Shown here one piece after another: positions 35,858 to 45,966 of a stretch of 64,000 nt of DNA. Each line of letters starts with the position of its first letter. Position 1 is the first letter of the stretch. The position numbers and the translations under genes were made by a program. The notes beneath the pieces were generated by a model, which made no database searches, was not told the DNA's origin, and saw only the letters and a program-made list of their open reading frames with translations. The DNA lies in assembly GCF_028765545.1 (NCBI RefSeq), contig NZ_JARACP010000009.1, positions 124,001-188,000 of the forward strand, in the 5' to 3' direction. Source of the DNA: Aliivibrio sp. S4MY1 (lineage in GTDB: Bacteria > Pseudomonadota > Gammaproteobacteria > Enterobacterales > Vibrionaceae).

Positions 35858-37147
35858 TTAGTGAAGTTTTAAGTTTGGACGAAGTACTCGGTTAATACGA
35901 CCGACTAACATAATCAAGGTTGTTTTAAACACACCATGCAATGCAATCTGATGCATACGATATAAAGAAATGTACACCACGCGAGCAATACGACCCTCAA
36001 CCATCATTGAGCCTTTTGTCAGGTTCCCCATTAAGCTACCAACTGTTGAGAAGTTACTTAATGAAACCAAAGACCCGTGATCTTTATACACATACGGCTT
36101 CATTTCACGATCAGTCATCTTAGCCACAATATTCTTAAACGCATGGCTTGCCATTTGGTGTGCCGCTTGTGCACGAGGAGGAACAAAACCACCCTCAGGC
36201 TTTTCACATGATGCTAAATCACCAATAACAAAAATATCGTCATCACGTGTTGTTTGAAGCGTAGGTTTAACAACAAGTTGGTTAATACGGTTCGTTTCTA
36301 AGCCTGCGATGTCTTTAATGAAATCAGGAGCTTTGATGCCCGCAGCCCATACCATGATTTGAGCAGGGATAAGCTCTCCATCTTTAGTATGTAAACCTTC
36401 AGAGTCGGCCTTTGTTACCATTGTCGTCGTACGAACATTAACACCAAGTTTAGTTAACTCGCTGTGAGCAGCAGCAGAGATACGCGGTGGTAATGCAGGG
36501 AGAATACGCTCACCCGCTTCTACAAGGTTTACGTTTAGCTTTGCAGAATCCAAATCGCCAAAGCCGTATAAACGTAGCTCTTTAACTGCATTATGTAACT
36601 CAGCAGACAGTTCAACACCCGTAGCACCAGCACCAACAATCGCAATATCTACGGTTTTTTGTGTTGGGTGCATATGAAGCTTTAAGAACTGGTTGTTCAT
36701 TTCAGTACGGAAACGGTGAGCTTGCTCTGGACTATCTAGGAAGATACAGTTTTCACGAACACCCGGAGTATTAAAATCATTTGATGTTGAGCCAATCGCA
36801 AGGATCAGGTAATCGTATTCGATTTCTCTTGTCGGAATAAGAACTTCGTCATGCTCATCTTTAATTTCAGCCAGCGTGATGAATTTACGCTCACGGTTGA
36901 TATCGCATAAGCTGCCCATCTGAAAATCAAACGAATGGTTTTTTGCATGTGCACGGTAACTGATTGCATCAACACCTTCATCTAAAGAACCCGTTGCTAC
37001 TTCATGAAGTAATGGTTTCCATAAATGGCTCGCTTTACGATCAACCAAAGTAACTTCTGCACGACCTTTACGACCTAATGTACGACCAAATTTAGTAGCA
37101 AGCTCTAGACCACCAGCTCCACCACCAACAATAACAATCTTAGTCAT
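35858..37147 (-). CDS. ndh: Type II NADH:quinone oxidoreductase
   Basis: Non-proton-pumping NADH dehydrogenase at the inner membrane face; passes electrons from NADH to quinone through FAD. The 429-aa protein has an FAD-binding N terminus ([18 protein letters not shown]), an NADH-binding GXGXXG ([16 protein letters not shown]), the FAD motif [10 protein letters not shown] and a membrane-binding C terminus. Closely matches E. coli Ndh. The order ndh-ycfP is shared with E. coli. A 30-base palindrome lies about 170 bases upstream of the start. Confidence 0.96.
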   Translation of the reverse strand: MTKIVIVGGGAGGLELATKFGRTLGRKGRAEVTLVDRKASHLWKPLLHEVATGSLDEGVDAISYRAHAKNHSFDFQMGSLCDINRERKFITLAEIKDEHDEVLIPTREIEYDYLILAIGSTSNDFNTPGVRENCIFLDSPEQAHRFRTEMNNQFLKLHMHPTQKTVDIAIVGAGATGVELSAELHNAVKELRLYGFGDLDSAKLNVNLVEAGERILPALPPRISAAAHSELTKLGVNVRTTTMVTKADSEGLHTKDGELIPAQIMVWAAGIKAPDFIKDIAGLETNRINQLVVKPTLQTTRDDDIFVIGDLASCEKPEGGFVPPRAQAAHQMASHAFKNIVAKMTDREMKPYVYKDHGSLVSLSNFSTVGSLMGNLTKGSMMVEGRIARVVYISLYRMHQIALHGVFKTTLIMLVGRINRVLRPNLKLH

Positions 37148-37318
37148 TGCAATCTTCCTCTAAAAAATAAAAACGGCATCAACCTGAGCGACTCAGATTA
37201 AAAAATGTGTGCTCTCTACTTTTTCATACACACTATCGTAAAAAGTAAGAGTCTTGAGGAAACAGCGTTCACGTTACGCTAATTTTGAGCAATGTATGCT
37301 TCTTGTCTTTGTTTTAGA

Positions 37319-37348
37319 CCAATGTGATTCATTAGATGATTACATTGG
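37319..37348. promoter_or_regulatory. Palindrome upstream of ndh
   Basis: ACCAATGT and ACATTGGT arms 16 bases apart (with further AT.CAT/ATGAT symmetry inside) form a near-perfect 30-base inverted repeat. No T run follows, so an operator is more likely than a terminator. The regulator is not identified. Spacing does not fit CRP, PdhR or FNR. Confidence 0.4.
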
Positions 37349-37484
37349 TATGAGCATTATATATCTGCATTTCGGATGTTATCAAGCATATATAGATGTT
37401 ATAGAGAAGATTTCTTTTGAGGTGTAAAATAAATGATGGAATTGTGTTATTTTGTTATGAGAGATCGTTTCTTTGGTTTAGATC

Positions 37485-37513
37485 AAAAAACCTCACGATA
37501 TTGTGAGGTTTTT
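37485..37513. terminator. Intrinsic terminator after ycfP
   Basis: Stem AAAACCTCAC/GTGAGGTTTT with loop GATATT and T runs in both directions. Confidence 0.88.
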
Positions 37514-37563
37514 ATTATGTAGCAACCGTTTTTTATATCTAGATCGAATTTACAAAACAGGTA

Positions 37564-38115
37564 CTAGATTAAAGTTTCAGCTTCTTTAAATGCTTTCATT
37601 GCCTGCAAGTGTTGAGAGATTTTTTTGAACTTATGCGTTTCATTCTCATCCCAAATGATTTGGTAATAAGGCTCAAGCTCTACTGCTGTCTCTGCGTTAT
37701 CACGTATCTCATCGCTCTTAGATAAAATACATAAACAATGCTCTTTATTCTTTTGACGGAACTTCTCTACACACTTAGTCGCAATGTCTGCATACTCTTC
37801 AGGACGATCAATACGTCCTTCCATATTCACTTCTGGGTGCAAGTTAGGATTAAAAATAACCTGACGGATCCCACATAAAAAGCCAATACGTTCAGCCCAA
37901 AAGCCACCAAGACCAACACCACAGATAATTGGGTTTGGATCGCCAGCTTGCTCAATAACCTTATGCACTTCTTTTAATAAGTGCTGCATATCATGCTTAG
38001 GATGCAGAGTGCTGTAATTAATGAAACGAACATCTTCATCAATAAATTGAAGCTGTACCACTTTCTCATGATTACCAGGGCTTGTTGAGTCAAAGCCGTG
38101 AAGATAAATAATCAT
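37564..38115 (-). CDS. ycfP: UPF0227 alpha/beta-hydrolase-like protein YcfP
   Basis: A 183-aa protein of the UPF0227 family, very close to E. coli YcfP throughout ([18 protein letters not shown] at the start, [29 protein letters not shown] in two adjoining parts). The fold is alpha/beta hydrolase, but the elbow reads GVGLGG with no Ser nucleophile, as in E. coli, so activity is uncertain. It lies between thiK and ndh on the same strand. In E. coli nagZ stands between thiK and ycfP; it is absent here. Confidence 0.9.
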   Translation of the reverse strand: MIIYLHGFDSTSPGNHEKVVQLQFIDEDVRFINYSTLHPKHDMQHLLKEVHKVIEQAGDPNPIICGVGLGGFWAERIGFLCGIRQVIFNPNLHPEVNMEGRIDRPEEYADIATKCVEKFRQKNKEHCLCILSKSDEIRDNAETAVELEPYYQIIWDENETHKFKKISQHLQAMKAFKEAETLI

Positions 38116-38243
38116 GTTTCCCCCTGTTCCTGAATAAGAATTAGTCCATATAAGTAAATTTAATCTACCATGAAAATTATGGTTTTAAAGCCATTAACTT
38201 AAGCAAAACTGAGAACAGTGATCTAGCCTAGATAATTACCGAT

Positions 38244-39080
38244 TTATTTTTTAATTAATGGCATTAATTTCTTTAACTTGCTCATTTCTCGCTCAGCCAA
38301 CTCTTGGTAACGCGTATCTTTCAATAACTGATGGCCTAGAGAAAACCATAACGCCCCCATAAAACAAACCCAAGGCGTCCACTTATTTACCGCCAGCTTC
38401 CATTTGTTTTCATCAAAACCTCGTAGCAGGCAATAACGATGAATAACCTCATCAGCATCGAACTGGTTAGCAATGATCATGGTTGCTAAGTCTTGGCTAG
38501 GATCTCCGATAGAAGCGTATTCCCAATCAATCAAGCCATACCCTTTTTCTTTGACAATAATATTATAAGCACCAATATCGAAGTGACATAAACAAGGAGT
38601 AAATAAAGGCAGTTCTTCTTCTTGAGAGAAGTAATCAACATAAACTTGCATTTCACTTGTTTGGTTTTCTGGTTCTAATGATGACCAATAACTCAAAATA
38701 CGTGATTTTAAGCTCATCACATCATTTTTAACTTCATTGTTAAACCCATCCAAAGCAAGTTGATGAACTGACACTAATAGTTCAACCGCAACGTCTTTGG
38801 CTTTATCAAGCTCAATCACATCACCCTTAAACCATTCAACCAATAAACCCTCATCATTTGAACCGTAAACATTAGGGGCAAAAGATACTGCTTGCAATGC
38901 TGTTAATATGACTTGTTCTTTGCCTCTATTTGCCCCAAGTACTTTCGCTTGCTCAGATACTGGACGCCAGACAAAAGTTCCCTCTTTCGCTTCGACTTTT
39001 AAACAGGCATTAGTTAATCCACCAGACAGTAACGATACTTTGTTAGTATTTAACCCAAAGCCATCAAAATTAATATCCAT
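38244..39080 (-). CDS. thiK: Probable thiamine kinase
   Basis: APH-fold small-molecule kinase of 278 aa. E. coli ThiK phosphorylates thiamine to thiamine monophosphate for salvage. Conserved parts: Gly-rich LLSGGLTNACLKV, the catalytic loop LCHFDIGAYNIIV (His-Phe-Asp in place of the common His-x-Asp) and the metal motif GLIDWEYASIGDP. It matches E. coli ThiK in several places and sits in the same string (lpoB...thiK...ycfP-ndh), which supports the name. Other APH-fold roles such as choline phosphorylation cannot be excluded. Confidence 0.75.
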   Translation of the reverse strand: MDINFDGFGLNTNKVSLLSGGLTNACLKVEAKEGTFVWRPVSEQAKVLGANRGKEQVILTALQAVSFAPNVYGSNDEGLLVEWFKGDVIELDKAKDVAVELLVSVHQLALDGFNNEVKNDVMSLKSRILSYWSSLEPENQTSEMQVYVDYFSQEEELPLFTPCLCHFDIGAYNIIVKEKGYGLIDWEYASIGDPSQDLATMIIANQFDADEVIHRYCLLRGFDENKWKLAVNKWTPWVCFMGALWFSLGHQLLKDTRYQELAEREMSKLKKLMPLIKK

Positions 39081-39361
39081 ATCTACTCCATAAATCTCGT
39101 AATAACATAAGCTTATAAAAGTTTATCACAATTAACCAAGCGCTTTTATTCTGTCTCTAATTTGCATTAAAAATTGATTTTAAAATCTTAATAGTTTTCG
39201 CTATTCAAACCTAATAAATTGGATTATTATCCGCGCCCTACGCGTCTCTTCTGGCTTAACTATTATACAGTTCCTCATCAGACGTATTTACTATATACCT
39301 TTCCAAATAAGCGGTTAATCAAACACTTAAAGTAGACTGGTGTTATTTTGGATAGACTATA

Positions 39362-40105
39362 ATGTCCTCTAACGCTTTATATACTGATTTATCTGGCTAT
39401 TACGATTTAATGTGTGCTGATATCGATTATCAAGAGCAAAGTAATTTTGTTCGCCGTATACATCAAATCTTTGGTAATCAAGGAAGAGATTATCTAGATT
39501 TAGCGTGTGGTACAGGCCCGCACGTTAAACATTTTATTAATTATGGATATCAAGCAAAAGGGTTAGACATAAACCAACCTATGCTTGATATTGCAAAGCA
39601 GCGTAACCCTGAAGCTGAGTTTATTTTGCATGACATGAGTAACTTCAAGGTTGAAGAACCATTGGATTTAATCACCTGTTTTCTTTATTCAATTCACTAC
39701 AATGCGAATATTGAAAAGCTGTCAGAATGTATTGCAAGCGCTCATGCAGCGTTAAAGCCAGAAGGCGTACTTTGCTTTAATTCTGTAGCAAGAAACAAGA
39801 TCGACAATCGCTCATTTGTAAAACATCCGGCAGAACACGAAGGCAGCCAATTTAGCTTCCAATCAGGCTGGAACTATTGTGGCGAAGGTGAGCAACAACA
39901 CCTATTGCTAAAAATAGAAAAAACAACGGATGGTGTAACAGAGGTTTGGGACGACAAGCACCCTATGGTTGCGGTTGATTTTAAACAGCTGAACGCTTTG
40001 CTAGAACCGTACTTTGACGTTCATATGTTTGAGCATGATTATGAAAAAATCACACCATTAAATGATGGCTCAGGTAATGCCATTGTGGTTTGTGTGAAAA
40101 AATAA
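39362..40105 (+). CDS. Class I SAM-dependent methyltransferase
   Basis: A 247-aa methyltransferase with a SAM-binding motif I (YLDLACGTGPHVKHF), an acidic motif II residue (GLDINQPMLDIA) and a motif IV stretch (DLITCFLYSIHYN). The N terminus YTDLSGYYDLM is typical of free-standing small-molecule methyltransferases. Substrate unknown. It is transcribed against its neighbours and interrupts the lpoB-thiK string, so it looks like an insertion into a conserved cluster. Confidence 0.85.
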   Translation: MSSNALYTDLSGYYDLMCADIDYQEQSNFVRRIHQIFGNQGRDYLDLACGTGPHVKHFINYGYQAKGLDINQPMLDIAKQRNPEAEFILHDMSNFKVEEPLDLITCFLYSIHYNANIEKLSECIASAHAALKPEGVLCFNSVARNKIDNRSFVKHPAEHEGSQFSFQSGWNYCGEGEQQHLLLKIEKTTDGVTEVWDDKHPMVAVDFKQLNALLEPYFDVHMFEHDYEKITPLNDGSGNAIVVCVKK

Positions 40106-40167
40106 ATTTAAACACCGATATCATCAATTTGATGATCTATTTAGCCATAATACATATAGCTAAAACA

Positions 40168-40195
40168 AAAAATCCGCCAAACAAGGCGGATTTTT
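40168..40195. terminator. Bidirectional terminator
   Basis: Stem AAATCCGCC/GGCGGATTT with loop AAACAA and A/T runs on both sides, between the methyltransferase gene and the yggL-type gene. Confidence 0.9.
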
Positions 40196-40235
40196 ATCTA
40201 ATTAGTAATCAGAATAAAACTATTTCTGAAAAATA

Positions 40236-40574
40236 TTATAGGTAGTTAGCATCAACCAATTCGCTAAGCTCTACTTTATTTACTTCAGGACGGCTATCTA
40301 ACCAATTAGCCACAAGAAGTTGCTCGTCTGCTGTTGCTGAACGGTAACGCTCTGTCGAACAGATAAAGCCTTCAAATAGCTCTAGACCACCGCCACCAAA
40401 GCATAAGTCAATGCTGTTAATGTAATCAATGAAATCATCAACAAATGCATCGTATTGGTCAAAGTCTTTAAATTCAGTAGCGCAGCTTACTTCAAAACCA
40501 AGAATCGCAAATTCACCTAAGTATAATTTCTTACGAATACGACGATTTTTGTTTTCTAACTTATTCAGTTTCAT
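40236..40574 (-). CDS. yggL: YggL family (DUF469) ribosome-associated protein
   Basis: A 112-aa protein with the YggL pattern: basic N terminus NKNRRIRKKLYLGEFAILGF, then VDDFIDYINSIDLCFGGGG and a C-terminal acidic helix (WLDSRPEVNKVELSELVDA). E. coli YggL is reported to bind the 50S subunit. A role here is inferred from the family. It stands alone between two terminators inside the otherwise conserved hinT-ndh string, away from its usual mutY/trmB neighbours of E. coli. Confidence 0.85.
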   Translation of the reverse strand: MKLNKLENKNRRIRKKLYLGEFAILGFEVSCATEFKDFDQYDAFVDDFIDYINSIDLCFGGGGLELFEGFICSTERYRSATADEQLLVANWLDSRPEVNKVELSELVDANYL

Positions 40575-40670
40575 GACATTTCTCTCTTTGATTTATCTAC
40601 TACCTTTATACTCCTTTAGTCAGATTTACCCAAGCTTTGATTGCAAGAAATTAATAAGTTTATACAAACA

Positions 40671-40704
40671 AAAAAGCCAGAGCAGTTACCTACTCTGGCT
40701 TTCT
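40671..40704 (-). terminator. Intrinsic terminator after lpoB
   Basis: Stem AAAGCCAGAG/CTCTGGCTTT with a ten-base loop; TTTTTTG follows on the minus strand. Confidence 0.88.
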
Positions 40705-40729
40705 TTAGCTATCAATTAACGTTGGGTAA

Positions 40730-41320
40730 TTACCAACCTAATAAGCTTTTCTCTTGTTGTTTACGGATCTCAGTTTCATCAGCCCACTCGATAAGGCCAG
40801 TTTCTAGATCCATTAAACGCATTGTCATTTTGTAGTATACGTCTTTGTCGCTACCTGCATTTTTCACGATGCTAGAAAGGTTGCCATAAAGCATGTATTG
40901 AGCGCCAACCATTTTACCGAACTGAATCGCTGTATTTTGGTTTACTAACTCATCATTGTTTTGGAAGTTAAGTTGTGAACGTACCGCTTCTACGCGATCC
41001 ATATCAACAAAACGGAACTTACCAGAATTAAGTAGCTTAGTACTGATTGAATCCGTTACTGATTCAGTATCAATATGCTCACTTGTTTTGTTCTTAATGC
41101 TCTCAACAAAAACAATTGGGCGATTACCTTGAGTAATTTGAGCAACAGCACCAGAAGACAGCATGCTTTCAGTCATTTCACCCGCAATCTTTTGTAGATC
41201 CGTTGAGCCAAAGTCTACCGTTGTTGTTTCAACCGCTTGAGCATCACCGTAACTTACTTTATTAGAACAACCACCGAGTAATACAGCCAAGCCTAATAAT
41301 GCAACAACACTTTTTTTCAT
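40730..41320 (-). CDS. lpoB: Penicillin-binding protein activator LpoB
   Basis: Outer-membrane lipoprotein that reaches through the periplasm to stimulate PBP1B. The 196-aa chain has a signal ending in lipobox LLGGC, a short linker, and the LpoB domain (IVFVESIKNKTSEHIDTES, GKFRFVDMDRVEAVRSQL, GAQYMLYGNLSSI). It follows ycfL and the large lipoprotein on the same strand with 45 bases between, so it ends a cell-envelope operon. Order and content match E. coli ycfL-lpoB. Confidence 0.93.
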   Translation of the reverse strand: MKKSVVALLGLAVLLGGCSNKVSYGDAQAVETTTVDFGSTDLQKIAGEMTESMLSSGAVAQITQGNRPIVFVESIKNKTSEHIDTESVTDSISTKLLNSGKFRFVDMDRVEAVRSQLNFQNNDELVNQNTAIQFGKMVGAQYMLYGNLSSIVKNAGSDKDVYYKMTMRLMDLETGLIEWADETEIRKQQEKSLLGW

Positions 41321-41365
41321 TTTATTTACCTCTAGTAAGTGGTTTCTATCTTAAATTATAGAAGG

Positions 41366-41755
41366 TTATTCTAATGTACGAATTTGAACACGGAATTGAG
41401 TTGCTTCAGGTTTTATAGCCACACCTTGAATGCTCATTGTATCTAAACCACGAACAATAAAAGTGCGCCAAGGTGAATCAGAACCATTCACTTCTAGCCC
41501 TTGAGCATCATACCAATAAAAACGGTATTGAAGTTGTTGATCACCAGAGTATTTACTTGTAACTGACACAATACCTCGAACCAAGCCATTGTTGTCTTGA
41601 GTACTTATCTGTTCAACCGATAAACGGTGACCCAGTACATTATCACCAAATAATACTTTCTGAGTACTGCTGTCTACGCTAATACCAGCGGTTTGACTTG
41701 AACTACACGCTGCTAATGCCAATGGTAGTAACAATACGATAAGCCATTTCTTCAT
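41366..41755 (-). CDS. ycfL: YcfL family (DUF1425) lipoprotein
   Basis: A 129-aa lipoprotein with lipobox LAAC and a single beta-rich DUF1425 domain (VLGHRLSVEQIST, GIVSVTSKY, QYRFYWYDAQGLEV, PWRTFIVRG). Its ATG overlaps the stop of the upstream 465-aa lipoprotein by one base (TAATG), showing translational coupling. The family travels with LpoB and HinT. Its exact role in the envelope is not established. Confidence 0.9.
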   Translation of the reverse strand: MKKWLIVLLLPLALAACSSSQTAGISVDSSTQKVLFGDNVLGHRLSVEQISTQDNNGLVRGIVSVTSKYSGDQQLQYRFYWYDAQGLEVNGSDSPWRTFIVRGLDTMSIQGVAIKPEATQFRVQIRTLE

Positions 41756-43152
41756 TATATTTCTCCTAACTGTTTATGCCACCATGTGACAGCTTTTCCT
41801 TGCCTAGAGACCCAAACCACCACGGTATGACCTTCTTTTACTGTAAAGTTTAGTTCATTCCCTAAATATTGAATTTGATTCTCACCAGGTTCAATATTTT
41901 TACTTGTCACACTTATAACACCCGGCAATGTTTGCCAACTACGCGTATCTGGCTGCTCTGTCAGTGAGTTAAAAATAGTTAACACTGCATTAGCGAGCTC
42001 TTCCTCTTTGGTGTTTCTTGATGTTTTTCGTAGTTCATCTTTTGCTACAACACGTAAAGCCTGTCGAATAACCATTGCGGGGATACGCTCATTCAAATCA
42101 TTACGAGCCATCAAGGTGACATCAGCAACAGGATCTGAATTTAACGCTTTATCATTCACTTTAAGTGGCGTAAAAACTTCACGGTTTGTCGTTTTATAAT
42201 AAGGCAGAGCTAGATTGTATTGAACAAAGTTACCTTGACTATCCCACATTGGCAATCGTAATCGCCAATCTGACAGTTGTGGCAAAATACCTTGCTCATC
42301 AATAATAATGACACGGCTATCCGTTCGATTAGGAACCTGATATTCACCATACTTCTGCTCTAACATTCGAATGTCATTACGCATACCAAGACGACGAGCA
42401 AGGCGCTGCACAGATTCAATAACCGTCTTATTATTTGGAGCAACGGCTAAGGCTCTTTTATAGTCGATATACGCATCGCTGTAATTGCGGTTCGTTTCAT
42501 ATAACAAGCCAGAGTAGTAGAACAAATAGCCATTTTGCACCGCTGCCAGCTTATCACCCACATCAGGATAATTAGCTAAAATCGCGCCGACATTCGCATC
42601 TACACCTTGTTTCTTTGCTTCTTTCTCTGCAGAACGTAAGTCTTTCTCACGATCTCTTTTAGCTTGTTCTTGAATATAGTTTGCTTTACGAATTTCAACC
42701 AAAGCACCGTCTAAATCATTATTCTTTAAATAATTCAATGAAAGATACAAGTGCAAATAACCGAGCTCATAATCCGCTGGTTTATAGTCAATTAAATTAT
42801 CATTTGTCACCAGAGAGCCGACTTGGTTCGCCGAATCTGAAACAGAGATAACCGCTTGATCACTTTGCACTCTTGCCGCCTGCTCTGCGGTTTCAAAATC
42901 AGATTTACTGACCGTATAATGCTCACTAAGTAAAGCCACTCGACCACGCTCTAAGTTATCGAGAATAGGACCGCCGATCTCAATAGGCTCTTCACTATAG
43001 GCAAGTTTAGAATCACCATTTTTAACTAACTGATAAGTGTCATCTGTTTGTGCAGAATAATGGCTAAACAAGTTACCGACAGACAGATTCGCACACCCTG
43101 TCATTAGCAGAGTAAAAGACAATACAATGGTTTTTTTTGATATCGATGTCAT
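41755..43152 (-). CDS. Large TPR-containing lipoprotein, COG3014 type
   Basis: A 465-aa lipoprotein: signal peptide with lipobox LMTGC, then helical repeats in the first half. The pieces YELGYLHLYLSLNYLKNNDLDGAL and YSDAYIDYKRALAVAPNNKTV each look like a TPR unit. The second half is beta-rich. The frame opens at a TTG, but the ATG used here starts directly at the signal peptide (MTSISKKTIVLS). It is translationally coupled to ycfL. E. coli lacks this gene at the same place (hinT is directly next to ycfL there). It probably works with the envelope lipoproteins LpoB/YcfL, by context only. Confidence 0.83.
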   Translation of the reverse strand: MTSISKKTIVLSFTLLMTGCANLSVGNLFSHYSAQTDDTYQLVKNGDSKLAYSEEPIEIGGPILDNLERGRVALLSEHYTVSKSDFETAEQAARVQSDQAVISVSDSANQVGSLVTNDNLIDYKPADYELGYLHLYLSLNYLKNNDLDGALVEIRKANYIQEQAKRDREKDLRSAEKEAKKQGVDANVGAILANYPDVGDKLAAVQNGYLFYYSGLLYETNRNYSDAYIDYKRALAVAPNNKTVIESVQRLARRLGMRNDIRMLEQKYGEYQVPNRTDSRVIIIDEQGILPQLSDWRLRLPMWDSQGNFVQYNLALPYYKTTNREVFTPLKVNDKALNSDPVADVTLMARNDLNERIPAMVIRQALRVVAKDELRKTSRNTKEEELANAVLTIFNSLTEQPDTRSWQTLPGVISVTSKNIEPGENQIQYLGNELNFTVKEGHTVVVWVSRQGKAVTWWHKQLGEI

Positions 43153-43218
43153 TAAAATAGAATGCTCTTGATTGGAAAAGTAAGGCCCCAACTATCAGAG
43201 CCTTATATTAGCGATCTA

Positions 43219-43569
43219 TTAGCTTAATAGCATTGGACCCAATGGACGTCCGCCCACAAGGTGCATATGAATATGGTATACCTCTTGGCCGCCATGAGGA
43301 TTACAATTAACAATTAAGCGGTAACCATCTTTGGCAATACCTTCGTCAATCGCAATTTTCTTAGCTACAGTAAACAAACGTCCCATAACTAGCTCATCTT
43401 CAGCTTCTACGTCATTTGTTGTCGGGATCAGCTTATTAGGAATAATCAATACGTGGCTCGGCGCACGCGGGTTAATATCACGAAACGCAGTAACTAAATC
43501 ATCTTGATAAACCACATCCGCAGGGATCTCTTTGCGAATAATTTTACTAAAAATCGTTTCTTCAGCCAT
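43219..43569 (-). CDS. hinT: HIT-family purine nucleoside phosphoramidase
   Basis: Small HIT hydrolase (116 aa) that cleaves adenosine phosphoramidates. The histidine triad is [11 protein letters not shown], with [16 protein letters not shown] before it. The ATG used gives the E. coli N terminus ([18 protein letters not shown]). An upstream start would add seven unrelated residues. It is the first gene of the hinT - lipoproteins - lpoB string, as in E. coli. It faces away from the chemotaxis receptor gene. Confidence 0.95.
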   Translation of the reverse strand: MAEETIFSKIIRKEIPADVVYQDDLVTAFRDINPRAPSHVLIIPNKLIPTTNDVEAEDELVMGRLFTVAKKIAIDEGIAKDGYRLIVNCNPHGGQEVYHIHMHLVGGRPLGPMLLS

Positions 43570-43871
43570 GAAGCCTCTCCAATAAAACACAGTTTTTTAT
43601 TTACTATTAGCTCTAGTATGCGTCACAAATTTGTCGAAAACAATCACTTGAATCATAAGTTCAGCACAAATAATGTCTTGATACATAAAAATCCATTTAA
43701 AAATTTGAGAGTGACCTCTCGCTACGAATTACCTATTTTATAGATATCGTCACAATTAGTGATACTAAATAACCATACTATCAATAATATTGTCATCATA
43801 TTAAGACACTGCCTCACAACTGAGGCTTCGATGTTACATTTAATACAATTATTATATAAGAGAGATAGAAC

Positions 43872-45863
43872 ATGAACAGTTCGGTAGTACGTCGAATGTA
43901 TGCAGGATTTTCACTAATTGTGATCCTGTTTATAACGACGGTTATACTAATGCTCAATGGAACGAGTAATATTCACACTCAAATGAAATCCGTTTCTTCT
44001 GAATCATTACCTTTGGTCAGTTTATCCAACGAAACGAGCGTTGCCCTTCTTGCTGCAGACAAATCATTTAAAGACTTTTTAACGACACGTGATCCTTCTC
44101 AAATGCAACAGTCAAGAGAGCAGTTCACTTCAGCACAAGAAACATTTAACTCAACCTTTAAGCGCTTAACAACGGTAGCAGAACAAAAAAATACCGGCGC
44201 TCAGCAACGAACTGAACTCGCCGCTATTCAACAAGCGTATTTCACAGAAGCTAGAGTAGCCATGAACAACTACCAAGCTTTATTACTTGCTGAAGATGAA
44301 AAACAGAAATCAATCCGTAACTTCCAACGCCTTTACACTGAATTAAGTGTTCGCATGAAGGAATACGTTAACGACCAAGAAAGCATTGCCGTTAAAATGA
44401 TGGCAAAAAGTTACTTTGTTAAACTAGAAGATGCAGAATTAATCACCTCTGACGCACTAGCAAGCAACGATATTGAGTTTGTAAAAAAAGCCGTTAACCA
44501 AAACAAAAAAGCCGTTACCCATTTAAACTACGCGTATCGCGGTTTAGTTAATCAGTTACCACAATTAAAAGAAACCTTTGATAAACCCGTTAATCAATTT
44601 AGTAATGAAGTCGGTAAAAAAGAAGGCATCCTAAATACACACTTTGCTTATCTAAATGCTACCGATACCCTTTACAGTAATATCTCTAATCTGGCTCGCC
44701 AAATTGATAGCGCACTGGTTTTATTAACCTCATTTAATGAATTAGCAAATCAAGACTTACAACAGTCATTGCAAATTGCAGAAGATATCTACCAACAAAG
44801 CGTATATAAAGCGATTGTATTAGGTATTGTGGTTTCGCTACTTGCTACCTTTATTGGTTATCACCTTGCATCATCAGTTCGCACACCATTAAAAAATATG
44901 CTACGTATTTTAGAGTCATTGACTTCTGGTGATATGACTCAACGAATTGAAACCAAAAGAAATACCGAATTCAGCCGTGTTTCTCGTCACATTAATACAC
45001 TGGCTGATAATCTACAAAAAGTACTACTGCAACTCAGTGCTGCCTCAGACGAATTGACCGAGGTTGCTCAAAATAACAGCTCAACGGCTGAAAGAGCAAA
45101 ACAACAACTGCTAAATCAACGCGAACAAACCACTAGCGTTGCCGCGGCGATGACTCAAATGGAACACTCAGTTGTTGAAGTTGCCTCAAGCTCAGAAAGC
45201 TCACTACTTAAGGTTCAAGAAGTAGAAGCGGCCTCTGAACATGGTCAACAAGTGATGCAAAGTAACTTGCAAACCATTGAGCAGCTATCAAGTCGTCTTG
45301 ATGAATCAGTTCAAGCCGTAGGTAATTTACAAAAAGTTAGCGGGGAAATTGGTTCTATTCTTGATGTGATCAATAACATTGCAGAGCAAACTAACCTACT
45401 TGCACTAAACGCCGCGATTGAAGCAGCACGCGCAGGTGAGCAAGGACGTGGCTTTGCCGTAGTAGCTGATGAGGTTCGTATTCTTGCTCAACGTACTGCA
45501 AAATCAACCTCTGAAATTGAAGTCATGATTGCCAACCTTCAATCCAGCTCTAAAACTACCACCACCGTGATTGAAAGCTGTGTAGTCGACATGCAGCAGA
45601 GCGTTACTCAAACCAACGAAGCCAACAATGCAATGGTGATGATCCAAAGCCTGATTGATGAGATAAGCCACATGAGTAACCATATTTCTCAAGCAGCTAA
45701 CGAGCAAAGTGCAACCACAACTGAAATTGCACGCAGTCTTGAAGACATTAGTCACATTGCAGAAGAGAACCAAACCGCAATGAATGATATTGCCAATGTC
45801 AGCTCAACATTGAATGAGTTGGCACACCAACAAAGTGATATCGTGCATCAGTTTAAGGTTTAG
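43872..45863 (+). CDS. Methyl-accepting chemotaxis protein
   Basis: Inner-membrane chemoreceptor of 663 aa. First membrane helix at residues 10-30, a long helical periplasmic domain (about 35-310), second membrane helix near 315-335 ([20 protein letters not shown]), a HAMP domain, and the cytoplasmic signalling hairpin with the CheA/CheW contact tip ([28 protein letters not shown]). It ends HQFKV without a CheR-binding NWE.F tail. The ligand is unknown. It stands alone, and vibrios carry many such receptors. Confidence 0.94.
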   Translation: MNSSVVRRMYAGFSLIVILFITTVILMLNGTSNIHTQMKSVSSESLPLVSLSNETSVALLAADKSFKDFLTTRDPSQMQQSREQFTSAQETFNSTFKRLTTVAEQKNTGAQQRTELAAIQQAYFTEARVAMNNYQALLLAEDEKQKSIRNFQRLYTELSVRMKEYVNDQESIAVKMMAKSYFVKLEDAELITSDALASNDIEFVKKAVNQNKKAVTHLNYAYRGLVNQLPQLKETFDKPVNQFSNEVGKKEGILNTHFAYLNATDTLYSNISNLARQIDSALVLLTSFNELANQDLQQSLQIAEDIYQQSVYKAIVLGIVVSLLATFIGYHLASSVRTPLKNMLRILESLTSGDMTQRIETKRNTEFSRVSRHINTLADNLQKVLLQLSAASDELTEVAQNNSSTAERAKQQLLNQREQTTSVAAAMTQMEHSVVEVASSSESSLLKVQEVEAASEHGQQVMQSNLQTIEQLSSRLDESVQAVGNLQKVSGEIGSILDVINNIAEQTNLLALNAAIEAARAGEQGRGFAVVADEVRILAQRTAKSTSEIEVMIANLQSSSKTTTTVIESCVVDMQQSVTQTNEANNAMVMIQSLIDEISHMSNHISQAANEQSATTTEIARSLEDISHIAEENQTAMNDIANVSSTLNELAHQQSDIVHQFKV

Positions 45864-45898
45864 TTAAGAGAGTTAAGCAAATAACCAAGCGACAAAAA

Positions 45899-45931
45899 CA
45901 AAAAAAGGTGGATACGTTATCCACCTTTTTT
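45899..45931. terminator. Bidirectional terminator
   Basis: Stem AAAAAGGTGGATA/TATCCACCTTTTT with a three-base loop, shared by the chemoreceptor (plus) and alpha-amylase (minus) genes. Confidence 0.92.
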
Positions 45932-45966
45932 ATGTCTGCTTATTAGCGTTTTTATTCTGGTAATAG

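Larger units (their letters stand above)
37148..37563. other. Upstream region of ndh
   Basis: This 416-base gap holds the ndh ribosome site (AGGAAG), a palindrome at 37319-37348, a weak FNR-like sequence (37473-37486) and the ycfP terminator at 37485-37513. No ORF of note. Confidence 0.5.

Noticed and set aside
37473-37486. FNR-like sequence TTGGT-TTAG-ATCAA.
   Set aside because: One mismatch, overlaps the ycfP terminator, and lies over 300 bases from the ndh start. Not enough to call.
39358-39363. Perfect TATAAT at the methyltransferase start.
   Set aside because: It overlaps the start codon; using it would place transcription start inside the gene before any alternative Met that keeps the domain.
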